A stretch of 64,000 nt of DNA from Stenotrophomonas maltophilia (GTDB taxonomy: Bacteria; Pseudomonadota; Gammaproteobacteria; Xanthomonadales; Xanthomonadaceae). Position numbers and translations under genes: made by a program. Positions 9,831 to 17,889 of this stretch are shown piece by piece. The stretch covers positions 1,072,001 through 1,136,000 of the forward strand of contig NZ_LT906480.1 of the NCBI RefSeq assembly GCF_900186865.1, written 5' to 3'. Position 1 is the stretch's first letter, and every line of letters starts with the position of its first letter. Below the pieces are notes generated by a model, which did no database searches, was not told the DNA's origin, and saw only the letters and a list, made by a program, of their open reading frames with translations.

Positions 9831-11672
9831 ATGCAGGGCGAACAGCGCGCGCGGACAATATTTCTCTGGTTATGGACGCTGGTCACAGCGGCCAAGCTGG
9901 TAGTGGCTGCGCGGCTGCCACTGTTTGTTGACGAGGCGTTCTATTGGCAGGAAGGCCAGCATCTGGCCGCTGCGTATTCGGACCTTCCCGGACTGACCGC
10001 GTGGTTGGCGCGCCTGGGTGTGGAGATCGGTGGCCACCATGTGCTCGCGTTGCGCCTGCCGTTCCTGGCCATCGGCGCGCTGCTGCCGTTGCTGGTGGTG
10101 CGCACGGCCACGCGCTGGTTCGGCAATGTGGCCGGTTGGCAAGCGGGCAGCCTCACGCTGTTGATGCCGTTGTCGGCGACGCTGGGCCTGCTGGCGGTGC
10201 CGGATGTGCCCATGGCACTGGCCGCGGTGATCTGCCTGCACGCCGGTGCGCGGCTGCTGCACAACGTTGATGCATCGTCGGCGATGAAGCTTGCGCTGGG
10301 CCTGTCGATCGGTGCGCTCAGTCACTACCGTTTCATCGGTGTCATCGGCGTTGGCTTCATCGCGTTGCTGGCGCTGCCGCAGGGGCGGCGCATGCTGGCC
10401 GATCCGCGCGTATGGGTCGCGCTGGCGGTGGGCGTGCTGGCGTGGCTGCCGTTGCTGGCATGGAACGCGGACAACCACGACGCCGGCCTGAAGTTCCAGG
10501 TGGTCGAGCGCCATCCCTGGACGTTCGAATGGAACGGGCTGTGGTTCCTGGTGATCCAGCCCATGCTGGTCACCCCGATCCTGTGCATGGCGATGTGGAA
10601 GGTGGCGCTGGCCGGTACCCGCAGGGGCGGCGGCACGCGCGTGCAGTGGCGCTACTTCGGCCTGGTCGGGGGCGTATCCACGCTGGGCATCTTCCTGCTG
10701 GGCTTCTTCACCGACGTCGAGCGGATCAGTTTCCATTGGCCGCTGCCGGGCTACCTGGCCCTGCTGGTGGCGGTGCCGGTGGTGCTCAACGGCTGGCCAC
10801 GCTGGCTGCGGCGCACCGGCTGGTGGCTGGCGGGCGCAGGCATGGTGCTGGCGTTCGGCTACTACCTGATGGCCTCCACGCCTGCGTTGCGCGAGCAGCT
10901 GGCAGGCAGCAAGTACTACCCGCGCAATTTCGCTGGCTGGCAGCCGTTGGCGATGGCGGTGCGCGAAGAGTTGCAGCAGATGCCGGCGGGCACGCGGGTG
11001 CTGGCGGGGAACTTCAAGGTTGGCGCCGAGCTGGGCTTCCAGCTCGGCAATGGCGATATCGAAGTGCTGCCGCATCCGCTCAACGACAAGCATGGGCGCA
11101 CCGCGCAGCTGGCGCAGTGGGAACTGCTGCATGAGGGCAAGCGCTCGACGCCGATGCTGCTGGTGCTTTCACCCAGCGACCAGCGTTACCGCGATCTGCT
11201 GGCGCGCTATCACGCCATCTGCGGACAGGTGGGGCCGTTGCCGGCGCCGCGGGTGGTCAGCAGTGACCATGGCTTCCAGCGTTTCCTGCTGTTCCGGCTG
11301 CCGGCGCAGCGCGCGCCCGGGGCGTGCGTGACTCCGGCAATGGCGTGGCTGGATACGCCTTCCAACGGCGAAAAGGTGTCTGGCACGCTGGCGATCAAGG
11401 GATGGGCGTTCAAGGATGGTGTCGGCCTGGCACGGGTTGAGGTGCTGGTCGATGGCCGCTCGATGGGGGATGCGCGCTATGGCCGCGCATTCGACGTGCG
11501 CCAGACCTGGCCGGACAGCACCGATCCGCAGCATCCGGCGGTGGGCTTCGATGCTTCATTGGACACGAACACGCTGGCGCGGGGACGGCATTGGCTGGGC
11601 CTGCGCCTGCACGGTCGCGATGGCAGCGTGGAGGAATGGCAGGAGCAGCCGTTCGAGGTTCGCGGGCGCTGA
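9831..11672 (+). CDS. ArnT/PMT-type glycosyltransferase (GT39-like) with C-terminal beta-sandwich
   Basis: A 613-aa integral membrane protein with about 10-11 helices over residues 10-355. The first periplasmic loop carries DEAFYW, the acidic motif conserved in polyprenyl-phosphate-dependent glycosyltransferases such as ArnT. A periplasmic domain follows, and the last 105 residues (LDTPSNGEKVSGTLAIKGWAFKD onward) look like an Ig-like beta-sandwich with the GWA motif. The expected reaction is transfer of a sugar from a lipid-phosphate donor to an envelope acceptor, but neither is identifiable. Divergent from moxR. Confidence 0.8.
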   Translation: MQGEQRARTIFLWLWTLVTAAKLVVAARLPLFVDEAFYWQEGQHLAAAYSDLPGLTAWLARLGVEIGGHHVLALRLPFLAIGALLPLLVVRTATRWFGNVAGWQAGSLTLLMPLSATLGLLAVPDVPMALAAVICLHAGARLLHNVDASSAMKLALGLSIGALSHYRFIGVIGVGFIALLALPQGRRMLADPRVWVALAVGVLAWLPLLAWNADNHDAGLKFQVVERHPWTFEWNGLWFLVIQPMLVTPILCMAMWKVALAGTRRGGGTRVQWRYFGLVGGVSTLGIFLLGFFTDVERISFHWPLPGYLALLVAVPVVLNGWPRWLRRTGWWLAGAGMVLAFGYYLMASTPALREQLAGSKYYPRNFAGWQPLAMAVREELQQMPAGTRVLAGNFKVGAELGFQLGNGDIEVLPHPLNDKHGRTAQLAQWELLHEGKRSTPMLLVLSPSDQRYRDLLARYHAICGQVGPLPAPRVVSSDHGFQRFLLFRLPAQRAPGACVTPAMAWLDTPSNGEKVSGTLAIKGWAFKDGVGLARVEVLVDGRSMGDARYGRAFDVRQTWPDSTDPQHPAVGFDASLDTNTLARGRHWLGLRLHGRDGSVEEWQEQPFEVRGR

Positions 11673-11685
11673 GGCGGAGCGCGGT

Positions 11686-11772
11686 CCAGGTGGTCGCGCG
11701 CCAGGTTGGTTGCGTGCTCCAGGTTGGTCGGGTGCTCCAGGTTGGTCGGGGGCTCCACGTTGGTAGAGTCGA
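11686..11772. repeat. 18-bp degenerate tandem repeat
   Basis: Three full 18-bp units (CCAGGTTGGTYGSGKGCT) at 11701-11754 are preceded by a shorter copy at 11686-11700 and followed by a diverged copy that runs into the SMAG element. The array sits just after the glycosyltransferase stop codon and has no coding role that I can see. Confidence 0.8.
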
Positions 11773-11848
11773 CTGTTAGTCGACTGCTCTTCCAGCCGCC
11801 GGCAAAACCCCGCGCTGCGCGCGATGGTCGACTGACAGTCGACGCTAC
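11763..11848. repeat. SMAG dimer (inverted GTAG palindromes)
   Basis: Two palindromes built on AGTCGACTGTTAGTCGACT face each other, the pair starting GTAG and ending CTAC. This is the head-to-head dimer form of S. maltophilia GTAG REPs. It lies between the convergent glycosyltransferase and maf genes. Confidence 0.85.
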
Positions 11849-11919
11849 CCGGCTCAGGTCCTACCCGGCCCATGTCCGGCCTGTTTCCGCGATCGGTGCC
11901 GGCAGTCAGTGTGTCGCCT

Positions 11920-12489
11920 TCAGGGCACCGCGAACCCTGCCTGGCGCAGCAACCCGCACAGCGCGATCAGCGGCAGGCCGATCAGCGCGGTCGGGTCGCG
12001 GTTGTCGATCGCTTCGAACAGGCTGATGCCCAGGCCCTCGCACTTGAAGCTGCCGGCGCAGTCCAGCGGCCGTTCGGTGGCCACGTAGCGTGCGATCTCC
12101 TCATGGCCCAGCGCGCGGAAACGGACCTCGGTCAGATCCACGGCACTGAATGATTCTCCGTCTCGCGTGAGACTGATGGCGGTATGGAAGCGTACTGTCT
12201 GCCCGGACATCGCCGCCAGCTGCGCGCAGGCCGCCCCGGCCGTGCCCGGTTTGCCCAGCGGCCGCCCGTTCAGGTCCGCCACCTGGTCCGAGCCGATCAC
12301 CCAGGCGCCGGGGTGGCGGGCGGCGACTTCGGTTGCCTTGGCCGTGGCAAGGCGCGTTGCAAGGGCCAGCGGCGTCTCACCGTTCAACGGGGTTTCATCC
12401 ACCTCCGGGCGCGCGCAGTCGAAGGGCAGGCCCAGCCGCTGCAGCAACTCGCGGCGGTAGCGGGAGGTGGAGGCCAGGACCAGTGACAT
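11920..12489 (-). CDS. Maf family nucleotide pyrophosphatase (YceF-like)
   Basis: A 189-aa protein beginning with the family signature LVLASTSRYRRELLQRLGLPF. It continues with DETPLNGETPLALATRLA, the GSDQV motif that contains the catalytic Asp, and LIGLPLI near the end. Maf proteins hydrolyse non-canonical nucleotides. The YceF subgroup prefers 7-methyl-GTP and is typically divergent from yceD-rpmF as here, which supports that assignment over the dTTP-specific YhdE group. Confidence 0.9.
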   Translation of the reverse strand: MSLVLASTSRYRRELLQRLGLPFDCARPEVDETPLNGETPLALATRLATAKATEVAARHPGAWVIGSDQVADLNGRPLGKPGTAGAACAQLAAMSGQTVRFHTAISLTRDGESFSAVDLTEVRFRALGHEEIARYVATERPLDCAGSFKCEGLGISLFEAIDNRDPTALIGLPLIALCGLLRQAGFAVP

Positions 12490-12563
12490 GCGAGAATACC
12501 GGGGCAGGGTGCGGCAGTCTGGCCTGTGCGCAGCGCCAGCAGCAAGTGCTGTATGGCGGGCAT

Positions 12564-12592
12564 TTGACAGCAGCCCCCCCGATCCTTAGTAT
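12564..12592 (+). promoter_or_regulatory. Sigma-70 promoter of the yceD-rpmF-fab cluster
   Basis: A perfect TTGACA (12564-12569), a 17-bp spacer, and TAGTAT (12587-12592). The predicted start of transcription falls about 12599, only about four bases before the yceD ATG at 12603, so the first message may be leaderless. Confidence 0.7.
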
Positions 12593-12602
12593 TCAGCGGC
12601 TT

Positions 12603-13112
12603 ATGTCCGCGAACGTGCCCGAATCGCTGGATGCTTGGCGGATGGTCGTAGCGCGAAGGCGCTTCGACGGCCAGGTCTCCCTGGCTGAATTGACCCGCCT
12701 GCAGGGGCTGGTCGCAGATACCGACGGCGAGTGTTCCTACTCGCTTGAATTCGGTCGCGACGAAGTCCTGCGGGTATCCTATGTGGAACTGACCATCGAC
12801 ACCGCGTTGCCGCTGACCTGTCAGCGCAGCATGCAGCGATTCCTGTTGCCGGTGAAGGTGACCCAGAGGCTTGGCCTGATCCGCGACGAGGACGAGGAAT
12901 CGTCCCTGCCGGAGGAGTACGAGGCGTTGCTGGTGCCGGAAGACGGCCAGCTGCGTCCGCTGGACCTGGTCGAAGACGAGTTGGTGCTGGCGGTGCCGGT
13001 GGTTCCGCTGTCGCCCGACGGTGAAGCAGTCGACAAGGACTGGGCGCCGAGCGAAGAAGAAACAAAGAAGGCCAATCCGTTCGCGGCATTGGCGGCATTG
13101 AAGAAACAATAG
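12603..13112 (+). CDS. yceD: YceD (DUF177) 23S rRNA accumulation protein
   Basis: A 169-aa acidic protein starting [25 protein letters not shown]. The DUF177 features are the C-terminal half with [15 protein letters not shown] and the tail [14 protein letters not shown], matching the conserved NPFA..L..LK ending. YceD is linked to 23S rRNA levels and always precedes rpmF. No Shine-Dalgarno precedes the ATG, and the promoter lies immediately upstream, consistent with leaderless initiation. An in-frame extension to 12333 overlaps maf and is rejected. Confidence 0.93.
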   Translation: MSANVPESLDAWRMVVARRRFDGQVSLAELTRLQGLVADTDGECSYSLEFGRDEVLRVSYVELTIDTALPLTCQRSMQRFLLPVKVTQRLGLIRDEDEESSLPEEYEALLVPEDGQLRPLDLVEDELVLAVPVVPLSPDGEAVDKDWAPSEEETKKANPFAALAALKKQ

Positions 13113-13219
13113 CAGCCGGATTGTCGTCGGCGGCTGCGGCGAAAGCGAAAGTGTGCTGGGCGCTGGCGTCCTGCGCGACGATACGACGAAGCAAAACGAA
13201 CCGAGTTTGGAGCAATCCC

Positions 13220-13414
13220 ATGGCTGTGCAGAAATCCCGTGTTACCCCGTCCCGCCGCGGCCAGCGCCGTTCGCATGACGCCCTGAGCGCCAAGCAGCTG
13301 TCGACCGACCCGACCACCGGCGAAGTGCACCTGCGTCACCACATCACTGCCGACGGTTTCTACCGCGGCAAGAAGGTCATCCAGACCAAGACCTCGGCCG
13401 TCGAAGAAGATTGA
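13220..13414 (+). CDS. rpmF: 50S ribosomal protein L32
   Basis: A 64-aa basic protein, [22 protein letters not shown], with the conserved L32 end [13 protein letters not shown]. Here the four cysteines of zinc-binding L32 are absent, so this is the C-minus form usual in Gammaproteobacteria. It follows yceD by 107 bp and precedes a strong hairpin. Confidence 0.98.
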   Translation: MAVQKSRVTPSRRGQRRSHDALSAKQLSTDPTTGEVHLRHHITADGFYRGKKVIQTKTSAVEED

Positions 13415-13423
13415 TGTGCCGGG

Positions 13424-13451
13424 AAGGCCGCTGCCCCCGGGCAGCGGCCTT
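13424..13451 (+). terminator. Hairpin after rpmF (terminator or attenuator)
   Basis: A perfect 13-bp stem AAGGCCGCTGCCC/GGGCAGCGGCCTT with a 2-nt loop, followed by TGCCTTCTTT. It separates the ribosomal gene from fabH and may reduce read-through rather than fully stop it, given the interrupted T-run. Confidence 0.75.
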
Positions 13452-13502
13452 TGCCTTCTTTCCCGGGCGTGCCGGTGATCGGCGGCCCGCGCAACAGGAA
13501 AC

Positions 13503-14483
13503 ATGATGAGCAAGCGGATCTATTCGAGGATCGCGGGCACCGGTAGCTATTTGCCGGAAAAAGTCCTGACCAACGCCGACCTGGAAAAAATGGTCGAAAC
13601 CTCGGATGAGTGGATCCAGTCGCGCACCGGAATTCGTGAACGGCACATCGCGGCCGAAGGCGAAACCACCAGCGACCTCGGCTACCAGGCCGCGTTGCGC
13701 GCACTTGAAGCGGCCGGTATCGACGCTTCGCAGCTCGACATGATCGTGGTCGGTACGACCACGCCTGACCTCATTTTCCCCTCCACCGCGTGCCTGATCC
13801 AGGCCAAGCTCGGTGTTGCGGGGTGCCCTGCCTTTGACGTCAACGCCGCCTGCTCGGGCTTCGTGTTCGCGCTGGGCGTGGCCGACAAGTTCATCCGTTC
13901 CGGCGACTGCAGGCACGTGCTGGTGATCGGCACCGAAACGCTGACCCGCATGGTCGACTGGAACGATCGCACCACCTGCGTGCTGTTCGGCGATGGCGCC
14001 GGCGCCGTCGTGCTCAAGGCCGACGAAGAAACCGGCATCCTCAGTACCCACCTGCATGCCGACGGCAGCAAGAAGGAGCTGCTGTGGAACCCGGTGGGCG
14101 TCTCGACCGGCTTCAAGGACGGCGCCAACGGTGGTGGCACCATCAACATGAAGGGCAACGACGTGTTCAAGTACGCCGTCAAGGCGCTGGACTCGGTCGT
14201 GGACGAGACCCTGGCTGCCAATGGCCTGGACAAGTCCGACCTGGATTGGCTGATTCCGCACCAGGCCAACCTGCGCATCATCGAAGCCACCGCCAAGCGC
14301 CTGGACATGTCGATGGACCAGGTGGTGGTGACTGTCGACAAGCACGGCAACACCTCGTCCGGCTCGGTGCCGCTGGCGCTGGACGCCGCGGTGCGTTCGG
14401 GCCGCGTCGAGCGCGGCCAGCTGCTGCTGCTGGAAGCCTTCGGCGGCGGCTTCACGTGGGGTTCGGCCCTGCTGCGCTATTGA
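13503..14483 (+). CDS. fabH: 3-oxoacyl-ACP synthase III (KAS III)
   Basis: A 326-aa condensing enzyme that starts fatty acid synthesis by joining acetyl-CoA and malonyl-ACP. The catalytic Cys is in VNAACSGF (about residue 117), His in WLIPHQAN, and Asn in [12 protein letters not shown]. The C-terminus [16 protein letters not shown] is standard. An AGGAAAC site precedes two tandem ATGs; either may be used. In most Gammaproteobacteria plsX lies between rpmF and fabH; it is missing here. Confidence 0.97.
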   Translation: MMSKRIYSRIAGTGSYLPEKVLTNADLEKMVETSDEWIQSRTGIRERHIAAEGETTSDLGYQAALRALEAAGIDASQLDMIVVGTTTPDLIFPSTACLIQAKLGVAGCPAFDVNAACSGFVFALGVADKFIRSGDCRHVLVIGTETLTRMVDWNDRTTCVLFGDGAGAVVLKADEETGILSTHLHADGSKKELLWNPVGVSTGFKDGANGGGTINMKGNDVFKYAVKALDSVVDETLAANGLDKSDLDWLIPHQANLRIIEATAKRLDMSMDQVVVTVDKHGNTSSGSVPLALDAAVRSGRVERGQLLLLEAFGGGFTWGSALLRY

Positions 14484-14491
14484 TAGTGCAA

Positions 14492-14540
14492 GTTACGACA
14501 ATGTGAAGTTTTGTCGTTACGGCCCCTCTGGGGCCGTAAC
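14492..14540 (+). promoter_or_regulatory. Two overlapping, mutually exclusive hairpins in the fabH-kinase leader
   Basis: Hairpin 1 pairs 14492-14501 (GTTACGACAA) with 14511-14520 (TTGTCGTTAC), one mismatch. Hairpin 2 pairs 14516-14526 (GTTACGGCCCC) with 14530-14540 (GGGGCCGTAAC), perfect. Both use GTTAC at 14516-14520, so only one can form at a time. No U-run follows hairpin 2. The kinase Shine-Dalgarno (AAAGGAG) begins about 8 nt downstream. Confidence 0.5.
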
Positions 14541-14561
14541 GCGTTTAAAGGAGTACACGTC

Positions 14562-15344
14562 ATGGTTGAGCCCATCGTCATCGAAGGGCAGCGCGCCTGG
14601 CTGAAGCAGTACGGCAAGGGAAGCCGCGCAGTGGCCCTGGGCCTGCTCAATTTCGTTGCCCGCCGTTTCCATCTGGACGCCCTGCGGCCACCGCCGCACC
14701 GTGGTGGTGATGCCGCGCGAGAAACCGAAGCCCGTCGCCTGGGAGAACTGCAGGCGCAGGGCGTGAACGTGCCCGACGTGCTGGGCAGCGGCCACGCCGC
14801 GCTGGTGATCGGTGACAACGGCAGTTCGTTCAATACCTGCCTGCGCCAGGCCGATGAGGCCGGCCGCGACCGGCTGGTGATGGCGGCCATGCAGGCCATC
14901 GCCGAAGCGCATGCGCGCGGCGCCTATTTCGGCCAGCCGCTGCCGCGCAACCTCACCTGGGATGGGCAGAAGGTGGGCTTCATCGACTTCGAGGAAGATC
15001 CGCTGGAAGTGATGGATCTGTCCGAAGCGCAGGCCCGCGACTGGCTGATGTTCGGTTACGGCGTGGCCAAGTACTACGCCGACCGCCCCGAGCAGCTGCA
15101 GGCGATGATGGCCGAGGCGATGGGCGAGGCCCAAGCGCCTGTGCGCGAACACGTGCACGCGGTCAGCGGCCGCCTGCGCAGCCTGGCCCGGGTCTGCATG
15201 AAGCTGGGCCGTTCAGCGCGCGCGCTGGCGCATTCGATCTTCATCGCCCATGGCGCCAGCACGGCGGGCGTACTGATGCTGGTGGGCCTGTGCGTGGACT
15301 TCCTCGCCGACGGCGACCTGGACGTGCTGCAGCTGTTCTGCTGA
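14562..15344 (+). CDS. RIO/BUD32-like (lipopolysaccharide kinase-like) protein kinase
   Basis: A 260-aa protein with a compact kinase fold. It shows ETEARRLGELQAQGVNVPDVLG (helix C region), a catalytic loop HARGAYFGQPLPRN, and the metal motif DFEEDP in place of DFG. These features fit atypical kinases of the BUD32/RIO/WaaP group. Two hydrophobic stretches near the C-terminus (about 221-250) suggest membrane attachment. The ATG has an ideal AAAGGAG site. It is inserted between fabH and fabD, which is unusual for a fab operon; substrate unknown. Confidence 0.75.
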   Translation: MVEPIVIEGQRAWLKQYGKGSRAVALGLLNFVARRFHLDALRPPPHRGGDAARETEARRLGELQAQGVNVPDVLGSGHAALVIGDNGSSFNTCLRQADEAGRDRLVMAAMQAIAEAHARGAYFGQPLPRNLTWDGQKVGFIDFEEDPLEVMDLSEAQARDWLMFGYGVAKYYADRPEQLQAMMAEAMGEAQAPVREHVHAVSGRLRSLARVCMKLGRSARALAHSIFIAHGASTAGVLMLVGLCVDFLADGDLDVLQLFC

Positions 15345-15362
15345 TGGCAGGTTCGCGCTGCG

Positions 15363-15448
15363 GTAGAGTCGACTGTCAGTCGACTTCCGCGCGCAGCGCG
15401 GGTTTTCAGCGGCTGATCGAAGGGCAGTCGACTGACAGTCGACTCTAC
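15363..15448. repeat. SMAG dimer upstream of fabD
   Basis: Two AGTCGACTGTCAGTCGACT palindromes in inverted orientation, starting GTAG and ending CTAC, separated by about 45 bp. The element lies in the 239-bp gap between the kinase gene and fabD and would be transcribed if the cluster is read through. Confidence 0.88.
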
Positions 15449-15583
15449 CTGGGCGGGGCACCGCACCGGATGCCGGGTTGTCCCGCGGCGGCGCTCCATA
15501 CGCCTGCATACGCGCACGTACAGACGACACAGCGGATTCGCCCTTATCATGGCCCGCTTCGATTGCAACAAGCGGATGACCGC

Positions 15584-16528
15584 GTGACCGTATCCACCCT
15601 CGCTTTTGTCTTCCCCGGCCAGGGCTCGCAGTCTGTGGGCATGGTGGCCGAGCTGGCCGAACTGCACCCGCAGGTGCGTGAAGCCTTCACCGAAGCATCC
15701 GATGGTGCCGGCGTCGACCTGTGGGCGCTGTCCCAGGGTGGCCCGGAGGAAATGCTCAACCGTACCGAATACACCCAGCCGGCCCTGCTGGCCGCGAGCA
15801 TCGGCGTGTGGCGCGCCTGGAACGCCGTGGGCGGTCCGCGCCCGTCGGTGCTGGCCGGCCACAGCCTGGGCGAGTACACCGCCCTGGTCGCCGCTGGCGC
15901 GCTGAGCCTGCATGACGGTGCGCACCTGGTGCGCCTGCGCGGCCAGCTGATGCAGGAAGCCGCACCGGCCGGTGTCGGCGCCATGGCCGCCGTGCTCGGT
16001 GCTGAAGACCAGCTGGTGCTGGACGTCTGCGCCGAAGCCGCGGGCAGCCAGGTGGTGGTGCCGGCCAACTTCAATTCGCCGGGCCAGATCGTGATCGGCG
16101 GCGACGCAGATGCGGTTGACCGCGCGCTGGCGCTGCTGGCCGGGAAGGGCGTGCGCAAGGCCGTCAAGCTGGCCGTGAGCGTGCCCTCGCACACCCCGCT
16201 GATGCGCGAAGCCGCCAACCGCCTCGCCGAAGTGATGGCCGGCCTGTCCTGGCAGGCGCCGCAGCTGCCGGTGGTGCAGAACGTGGATGCCCAGGTGCAT
16301 GACGGTATCGACGCGATCCGTACCGCGCTGGTCCAGCAGCTGTACCAGCCGGTGCAGTGGACCGGTTGCGTGCAGGCGCTGGCCGCCCGTGGCATCACCC
16401 AGGTTGCCGAGTGCGGCCCGGGCAAGGTGCTGACCGGCCTGGTCAAGCGCATCGACAAGGCCATCGACGGCCGTTCACTGGCCACCCCGGGCGACTTCGA
16501 AGCCGCCCGCGAGGCATGGTCGGCCTGA
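15584..16528 (+). CDS. fabD: Malonyl-CoA:ACP transacylase
   Basis: A 314-aa enzyme that loads malonyl onto ACP. The N-terminus TLAFVFPGQGSQSVGM is diagnostic. The catalytic Ser is in AGHSLGEY (about residue 94), and the catalytic His is in VPSHTPLM (about 207). QPALLAAS and GPGKVLTGL are also conserved. The start is a GTG; the nearby ATG at 15575 is out of frame. Full family length. Confidence 0.96.
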   Translation: MTVSTLAFVFPGQGSQSVGMVAELAELHPQVREAFTEASDGAGVDLWALSQGGPEEMLNRTEYTQPALLAASIGVWRAWNAVGGPRPSVLAGHSLGEYTALVAAGALSLHDGAHLVRLRGQLMQEAAPAGVGAMAAVLGAEDQLVLDVCAEAAGSQVVVPANFNSPGQIVIGGDADAVDRALALLAGKGVRKAVKLAVSVPSHTPLMREAANRLAEVMAGLSWQAPQLPVVQNVDAQVHDGIDAIRTALVQQLYQPVQWTGCVQALAARGITQVAECGPGKVLTGLVKRIDKAIDGRSLATPGDFEAAREAWSA

Positions 16529-16610
16529 CTCCCCCTGTTCCTGCCGACCGTACCGGTGGCCGCTGCACGCGGTACGGGTACGGCGGCCGCCCCAGCCTGA
16601 GGAAAACATC

Positions 16611-17354
16611 ATGAGCAAGCCCCTGCAGGGTGAAATCGCACTGGTCACCGGCGCCAGCCGTGGCATTGGTGCCGCCATCGCCGATCTGCTGGCCGCCCAG
16701 GGCGCCACCGTCATCGGTACCGCCACCACCGAATCCGGTGCTGCCGCGATCGGCGAGCGCCTGGCCGCCCACGGCGGTCACGGCCGTGCACTGAACGTGA
16801 CTGACGCTGCCGCGCTGGACAGCGTGCTGGACGGCATCGCCAAGGAGTTCGGCCCGATCTCGATCCTGGTCAACAATGCCGGCATCACCCGCGACAACCT
16901 GCTGATGCGCATGAAGGACGAGGACTGGGCGTCGATCATCGACACCAACCTGACCAGCGTGTTCCGCACCAGCAAGGCGGTCATGCGCGGCATGATGAAG
17001 GCACGCAAGGGCCGCATCATCAACATCGCATCGGTGGTGGGCGTGACCGGCAATGCCGGCCAGGCCAACTACGCGGCCGCCAAGGCCGGCATCATCGGCT
17101 TCAGCAAGTCGCTGGCCAAGGAAATCGGTTCGCGCGGTGTCACCGTCAATGTGGTTGCTCCCGGCTTCATCGACACCGACATGACCAAGGCGTTGCCGGA
17201 AGAAGCGCGCACCGCGCTGATCAACGACATCGCCCTCGAACGCCTGGGTTCGCCGGAGGACATCGCCCATGCGGTGGCCTTCCTGGCCAGCCCGGCTGCC
17301 GGTTACATCACCGGCGAAACCCTCCATGTGAACGGTGGCATGTACATGCCGTAA
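16611..17354 (+). CDS. fabG: 3-oxoacyl-ACP reductase
   Basis: A 247-aa short-chain dehydrogenase that reduces 3-oxoacyl-ACP with NADPH. The cofactor motif TGASRGIG is at about 14-21, NNAG follows in VNNAGITRDNL, the catalytic Ser is in IINIASVVG, and Tyr-Lys in YAAAKAG. The C-terminus ITGETLHVNGGMYM is typical of FabG. A GAGGAAAA site precedes the ATG. It sits in the order fabD-fabG-acpP-fabF. Confidence 0.97.
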   Translation: MSKPLQGEIALVTGASRGIGAAIADLLAAQGATVIGTATTESGAAAIGERLAAHGGHGRALNVTDAAALDSVLDGIAKEFGPISILVNNAGITRDNLLMRMKDEDWASIIDTNLTSVFRTSKAVMRGMMKARKGRIINIASVVGVTGNAGQANYAAAKAGIIGFSKSLAKEIGSRGVTVNVVAPGFIDTDMTKALPEEARTALINDIALERLGSPEDIAHAVAFLASPAAGYITGETLHVNGGMYMP

Positions 17355-17506
17355 GCAAGGGGCGCAGGGATTGCGCCGCAAGTGGTTGATCTGCTGAGGT
17401 TTTTGCTGCGATGCAAGGCCGCGCCGGTTTCCACTACACTATCCCACGGCCATCGCCTTTGATGGCGACCACTTTTGAACCACAACTCCATCTGGAGCGA
17501 GATCCC

Positions 17507-17746
17507 ATGAGCACCATCGAAGAACGCGTCAAGAAAATCGTCGTCGAACAGCTTGGCGTCAAGGAAGAAGAAGTCACCAACAGCGCATCGTTCGTCGATG
17601 ACCTGGGCGCTGACTCGCTGGACACCGTCGAGCTGGTGATGGCCCTGGAAGAAGAATTCGAGTGCGAGATCCCGGACGAAGAAGCCGAGAAGATCAGCAC
17701 CGTGCAGGCCGCCATCGACTACGTCAAGGCCCACGTCAAGGCCTGA
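17507..17746 (+). CDS. acpP: Acyl carrier protein
   Basis: A 79-aa acidic protein, [21 protein letters not shown], with the phosphopantetheine attachment site [15 protein letters not shown] (Ser37) and the helix III segment [17 protein letters not shown]. It carries growing acyl chains for FabF, FabG and the other Fab enzymes. The 152-bp gap upstream may hold its own promoter, and a terminator-like hairpin follows it, as expected for a very abundant protein. Confidence 0.98.
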   Translation: MSTIEERVKKIVVEQLGVKEEEVTNSASFVDDLGADSLDTVELVMALEEEFECEIPDEEAEKISTVQAAIDYVKAHVKA

Positions 17747-17799
17747 TGTCAGACGGCAGTGCGCGTGCAGGTATTTCCTTGCCGCGCACCGCACCCCAT

Positions 17800-17819
17800 G
17801 GGGCCGCTGTTGCGGCCCC
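17800..17819 (+). terminator. Hairpin between acpP and fabF
   Basis: GGGGCCGC and GCGGCCCC pair around a TGTT loop, followed by GTGTGTTTGGG. It lies 54 bp after acpP and probably sets a shorter, more abundant acpP transcript with partial read-through to fabF. Confidence 0.6.
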
Positions 17820-17889
17820 GTGTGTTTGGGCATCACATCGAAGCAAACCGAGTTACCCGTAGAAATCATCCGGGTCAGGAGAAACAGCA

